This document shows, piece by piece, positions 6,443-9,369 of a stretch of 9,369 nucleotides of DNA. The translations under genes were made by a program, and so were the position numbers. Origin of the DNA: Chryseobacterium gleum. Its GTDB lineage: Bacteria > Bacteroidota > Bacteroidia > Flavobacteriales_D > Crocinitomicaceae. Below the pieces are notes generated by a model. That model saw only the letters and a list, made by a program, of their open reading frames with translations. It was not told the DNA's origin and did not search any database. The first letter of the stretch is position 1, and each line of letters starts with the position of its first letter. The stretch is taken from assembly GCA_943326825.2 (NCBI GenBank), contig CALPUT020000075.1, positions 1 to 9,369 on the forward strand, in the 5' to 3' direction.

Positions 6443-9069
6443 ATGTTAATATCTTTAATCGATTCAACTTGAATTAAATCTTTATCGTAATCTTCTTCTT
6501 CGTCGAAGATATCAAAGAAAGGTTCTTTAAATGATTTAGTTGTAATTTTTCGTTCAAGACTCAATAATAAAGCTGGAAGTATAATCAAATTGGTCATCAT
6601 ACCTACCAAAATAGTTAATGAAACTAACATACCTAAAGCTTTTGTTCCACCAAATTGTGAAAATGCAAACATTATAAAGCCAAAAAACAAGATCACTGAA
6701 GTATAAAAAATACCTAGTCCAGTTTCTCTTAAAGAAAGTAATATTGAGTAACGAATATCCCACATGTGAAGTTTGAGTTCCTGTCTATATTTGGCAAGGA
6801 ATAAAATCGCATTATCAACAGTGATTCCAAGTGCTATACCGAAAACTAATAATGTTGAGGGTTTTAATGGGATTTGAAAATAACCCATAATACCAGCAGT
6901 AAATAATAAAGGAATTATATTAGGTATCATCGAAATTAAGATAATTCTAAATGATCTAAATAATACTGCCATCAACGCTGAAATTGATAGAATAGCAAAA
7001 ACTAAACTTTGAACCAAGTTGATGAATAAATATTTCGTCCCTTCAGATACAACAACTGAAGTTCCCGTAAATGTTAAATCATAATACTCATGATCAATCG
7101 CTTTTCTTAAAATATATTTGAAATAAGGTTTTTTAGAATATTTTTCGATGTTTTCTGGATGCATATCAAAAGATAATTGTATTTCAGAATTTCCTTTAGA
7201 TAAAATAGAAGTTACACCATTAAAAATACTAGAGTAATTATATAAAAGCGAATCAACACAAGATTTATCACCTTTAACAACTTTCATGTACAAACGCTCA
7301 ATGTCTTTTTTATCTGGATTTAAAATAGCATCAACTTCATCTTTTAAGGTGTCTACTTTTTGTGCAACCTCATAAGAACCTAAATCTTTCATTTGAGTTC
7401 TAATTCTTAAAGTTGTATTTGAAGTATCTACTAATTCTTTTAAAGATAAATTACCGCCATTTGCACTGCTAATATCAAACTTGTCAATGTATTTTTTAAG
7501 TCTAATTTTATCTTTATTTGAAACTAATTTATATTGTTCAGGATCATTACCATAATAAGCCATATTGATTGCTTTCATGAAATCAACCAATGATAAACTT
7601 TTTGAAAATAAAGTATCTTTTGAAAATTTAGCTTGAATTTCTTCAACTTTTAATAATGTCTCATTTTTAAATAAACGACCTTTTTCTTTGTAGTTGATTG
7701 TCATTTCAAATGGAATCGAACCGCCAAAATTCTTTTCAATAAATTTAATATCTTTTAAAATCGGATCATTTTTCGGTAAATCTCCAGTTATATTTCCTGT
7801 AGCAGTTAATTTAGTCATTCCGTAAATACTGATGATTGTTAAAAGTATAGAACAGATATAAATTAATCTTCGTCTTTTAGAAACTAACACAACAATTTTC
7901 TCAATAAAACCTTGAGAATAAACTCTGTATAAGTGACCTAAATGTCTTGCTTTAGGTGGTTTTGAGAAAGAAGCAATGATTGGAATTATACAGATTGAAA
8001 GTATAAATACGACCATTATATTCACACTTGAAATAATACCAAATTGTGCTAATTTTTCGGAACTCGTAAATGTACAGAAGCCTACAGCAGTTGTTAAGTT
8101 AGTCAAGAAAGTTACAGATCCGATTCTTCGAATCATCGTATAAAGTGCTTTGATTTTATTTCCGTGCTTAACATATTCTTGATGGTATCTAGTGACTAAG
8201 AATACGCAGTTTGGAACACCAATTACAATCATTAATGGTGGGATTAATGCCATCATTATTGATAAATGGAAACCTAATAAGCCGATGCTGCCTAAAGCCC
8301 AAATCACTGATACAAAAACAACGATATTACATTGAATTACAACTCTTAAAGAGCGAAAGAAAATGTAAAGAAGCAGAGAGGAAGCGAGTACAGATAAACC
8401 TAAGAAAATATACATTTCATTTACGATTCTTTTGCCTATCACAACTCGCATGTGAGGTAAACCTGCAAAATGTGGTTGTCCAAAGTATTTAGAATATGAT
8501 TGCGCTAATTCTTCAATTTTAATTACAACTTTAGATTTCTTTTTATCGGCTAATGCATTTTCATTCATTCCGATCATTATCAATGAAACTTTCGCAGAAT
8601 CATTGTATAATAATTTGTTGTAGATAGGGTTACGTTTTATTTCTCGCCTTATTGAATCAATCGTTTTTTCATGAAAAGTTAAATCAGAAAAGATTTTGTT
8701 GATTTCAAATCGATTTTCAGAGATGTTGTTTTTTATTGTGTAGAGTGTTGCTTCAGAAATTACATTTTCAACACCGTCAAATTTTAAAATTGAATCTCCT
8801 AATTCCTTCCATTTTGTGAAATTCTTTTCGGTATATAAAGAATCTGCTTTTATTGCAATAACTAATGAAGAACCATCTTCGCCAAATTGAGTTTTAAATT
8901 TTAGATAATCAGCTTGTGCAGGCGAATCTTTAGGTAAAGTATTTCCATATCGATTGTCAACTTTCAGTGAAGTAACGGCATAATAACCGAAAAACACTGT
9001 TAGTAAAGCAATGATTGTAAGAACAAATAATCGATTTCTTAAAATTAAACTAGCTAAAACTTTCCACAT
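6439..9069 (-). CDS. RND superfamily (MMPL/SSD-type) inner-membrane exporter
   Basis: An 876-residue protein with the duplicated RND plan: TM1 (~13-34), large periplasmic loop (~35-215), TM2-6 (~216-368), TM7 (~402-420), second periplasmic loop (~421-679), TM8-12 (~681-836), and an acidic cytoplasmic tail (FDEEEDYDKD ~855-864). Early periplasmic residues TLPKDSPAQADYLKFK (44-59) and the repeat-equivalent DLPKNDPILKDIKF (430-443) show the internal duplication. Such proteins use proton flow to move lipids, sterol-like molecules or other hydrophobic cargo; cargo here is unknown. TM10 keeps an acidic residue (GITVDN, Asp752), but the equivalent TM4 position is Pro286 (GVPN). No adaptor or outer-membrane partner gene is adjacent. 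I chose ATG at 9069 because the protein then begins MWKVLASLILRNR, as in relatives, after an A-rich leader (GATTAAAAAAAGT). TTG at 9087 would add six residues. It overlaps rfbA by ATGA; the upstream peptidase stop is 69 bases away, so they may share a transcript. Confidence 0.92.
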   Translation of the reverse strand: MWKVLASLILRNRLFVLTIIALLTVFFGYYAVTSLKVDNRYGNTLPKDSPAQADYLKFKTQFGEDGSSLVIAIKADSLYTEKNFTKWKELGDSILKFDGVENVISEATLYTIKNNISENRFEINKIFSDLTFHEKTIDSIRREIKRNPIYNKLLYNDSAKVSLIMIGMNENALADKKKSKVVIKIEELAQSYSKYFGQPHFAGLPHMRVVIGKRIVNEMYIFLGLSVLASSLLLYIFFRSLRVVIQCNIVVFVSVIWALGSIGLLGFHLSIMMALIPPLMIVIGVPNCVFLVTRYHQEYVKHGNKIKALYTMIRRIGSVTFLTNLTTAVGFCTFTSSEKLAQFGIISSVNIMVVFILSICIIPIIASFSKPPKARHLGHLYRVYSQGFIEKIVVLVSKRRRLIYICSILLTIISIYGMTKLTATGNITGDLPKNDPILKDIKFIEKNFGGSIPFEMTINYKEKGRLFKNETLLKVEEIQAKFSKDTLFSKSLSLVDFMKAINMAYYGNDPEQYKLVSNKDKIRLKKYIDKFDISSANGGNLSLKELVDTSNTTLRIRTQMKDLGSYEVAQKVDTLKDEVDAILNPDKKDIERLYMKVVKGDKSCVDSLLYNYSSIFNGVTSILSKGNSEIQLSFDMHPENIEKYSKKPYFKYILRKAIDHEYYDLTFTGTSVVVSEGTKYLFINLVQSLVFAILSISALMAVLFRSFRIILISMIPNIIPLLFTAGIMGYFQIPLKPSTLLVFGIALGITVDNAILFLAKYRQELKLHMWDIRYSILLSLRETGLGIFYTSVILFFGFIMFAFSQFGGTKALGMLVSLTILVGMMTNLIILPALLLSLERKITTKSFKEPFFDIFDEEEDYDKDLIQVESIKDINI

Positions 9070-9138
9070 ACTTTTTTTAATCTTCAAAAATGAACCGATA
9101 AAGTTAATAATTTATTCCACTATATAAAAATAGTTTGG

Positions 9139-9369
9139 TTAATGCTTCAAATCTTCAGCTAACCACTCAAAAAATTCACGATACCATACTAAGCTATTTT
9201 GCGGGCTTGTTACCCAATGACTTTCTTCAGGAAAGTATAAATAGCGGCTTTTTAAACCTTTTAATTGAGCCACTTGAAACGCTTGCATTCCTTCACTTTC
9301 AGGAACTCTAAAGTCCATCCCGCCATGAATCACCATGATTGGTGTATTCCATTGATCTACTTTGTGGTG
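9139..9369 (-). CDS. S9 family peptidase, C-terminal end (5' part outside window)
   Basis: The frame runs open to the right edge, leaving the last 76 residues of a larger protein; the Met codon at 9336 is internal. The fragment is the end of an alpha/beta-hydrolase catalytic domain of prolyl-oligopeptidase family S9. It has WNTPIMVIHGGMDFRVP with the catalytic Asp (visible residue 19), GMQAFQVAQLKGLKSRYLYF, and PEESHWV with the catalytic His (visible residue 51), then PQNSLVWYREFFEWL. This tail most resembles DPP5-like / acylaminoacyl-peptidase members of S9, which remove dipeptides or process short peptides and in Bacteroidota are usually exported to the periplasm. The catalytic Ser and any signal peptide lie outside the window. 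It is upstream of and co-oriented with the RND exporter. The short gap shows no clear terminator, so read-through is possible, though a functional link is not implied. Confidence 0.9.
   Translation of the reverse strand, partial: HHKVDQWNTPIMVIHGGMDFRVPESEGMQAFQVAQLKGLKSRYLYFPEESHWVTSPQNSLVWYREFFEWLAEDLKH

Noticed and set aside
6554..6763. 69-codon minus-strand ORF
   Set aside because: It is an alternate frame within the exporter gene opposite TM11-12; its aromatic-rich composition is typical of a shifted membrane-segment frame.
8211..8492. 93-codon plus-strand ORF
   Set aside because: It is antisense to exporter TM2-TM4, which are clearly coding.
9070..9087. TTG start at 9087 for the RND exporter
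   Set aside because: It is possible and would add six residues (through M-K-I-K-K-S), but the downstream ATG gives the N-terminus expected for the family and has a good A-rich leader.
9088..9138. ACTAT/ATAGT repeat between the S9 peptidase and exporter genes as a terminator
   Set aside because: Only five A/T-rich base pairs, with no proper T tract after it on the minus strand.

Overview
The window is AT-rich DNA from a Bacteroidota bacterium, most likely Flavobacteriales. Three things point there. Two adjacent secreted proteins end in type A sorting domains of the type IX secretion system (T9SS), which is confined to that phylum. Gene starts are preceded by A-rich leaders rather than Shine-Dalgarno sequences. 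The gene families (GNAT-nitrilase fusion, MMPL-type RND exporter, DPP5-like S9 peptidase) are ordinary for flavobacteria. I cannot name the genus or species.

Layout. Bases 1-2921 (+ strand) hold two secreted or surface proteins. The first is the C-terminal 527 residues of a larger protein with an Ig/cohesin-like end, a dockerin-like calcium region, a cohesin-like domain and a T9SS tail. It is closed by the one convincing intrinsic terminator in the window. The second is a complete 415-residue protein with a signal peptide, a cohesin-like domain related to that of its neighbour, two PKD domains and a T9SS tail. Bases 2945-9369 (- strand) hold five genes. In transcription order they are the 3' end of an S9 peptidase, an RND/MMPL exporter, glucose-1-phosphate thymidylyltransferase (rfbA/rmlA), a trans-isoprenyl diphosphate synthase, and, after a 142-base gap, a GNAT/carbon-nitrogen hydrolase fusion. 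The two blocks converge with only 23 bases between stop codons.

How the genes may work together. Exporter, rfbA and isoprenyl synthase are physically coupled (ATGA and TAATG overlaps), so they are almost certainly co-transcribed. The trio pairs an activated-sugar enzyme, a polyprenyl diphosphate enzyme and a lipid-type exporter. This suggests, without proving, making and exporting a glycosylated isoprenoid or envelope glycolipid. The two T9SS substrates look like surface adhesion or scaffold proteins.

There is no RNA gene, CRISPR array, insertion sequence, prophage or defence system that I can support. The most interesting items are the paired cohesin-like T9SS proteins, the exporter-rfbA-isoprenyl synthase operon, and the exporter's asymmetric TM4/TM10 motif.
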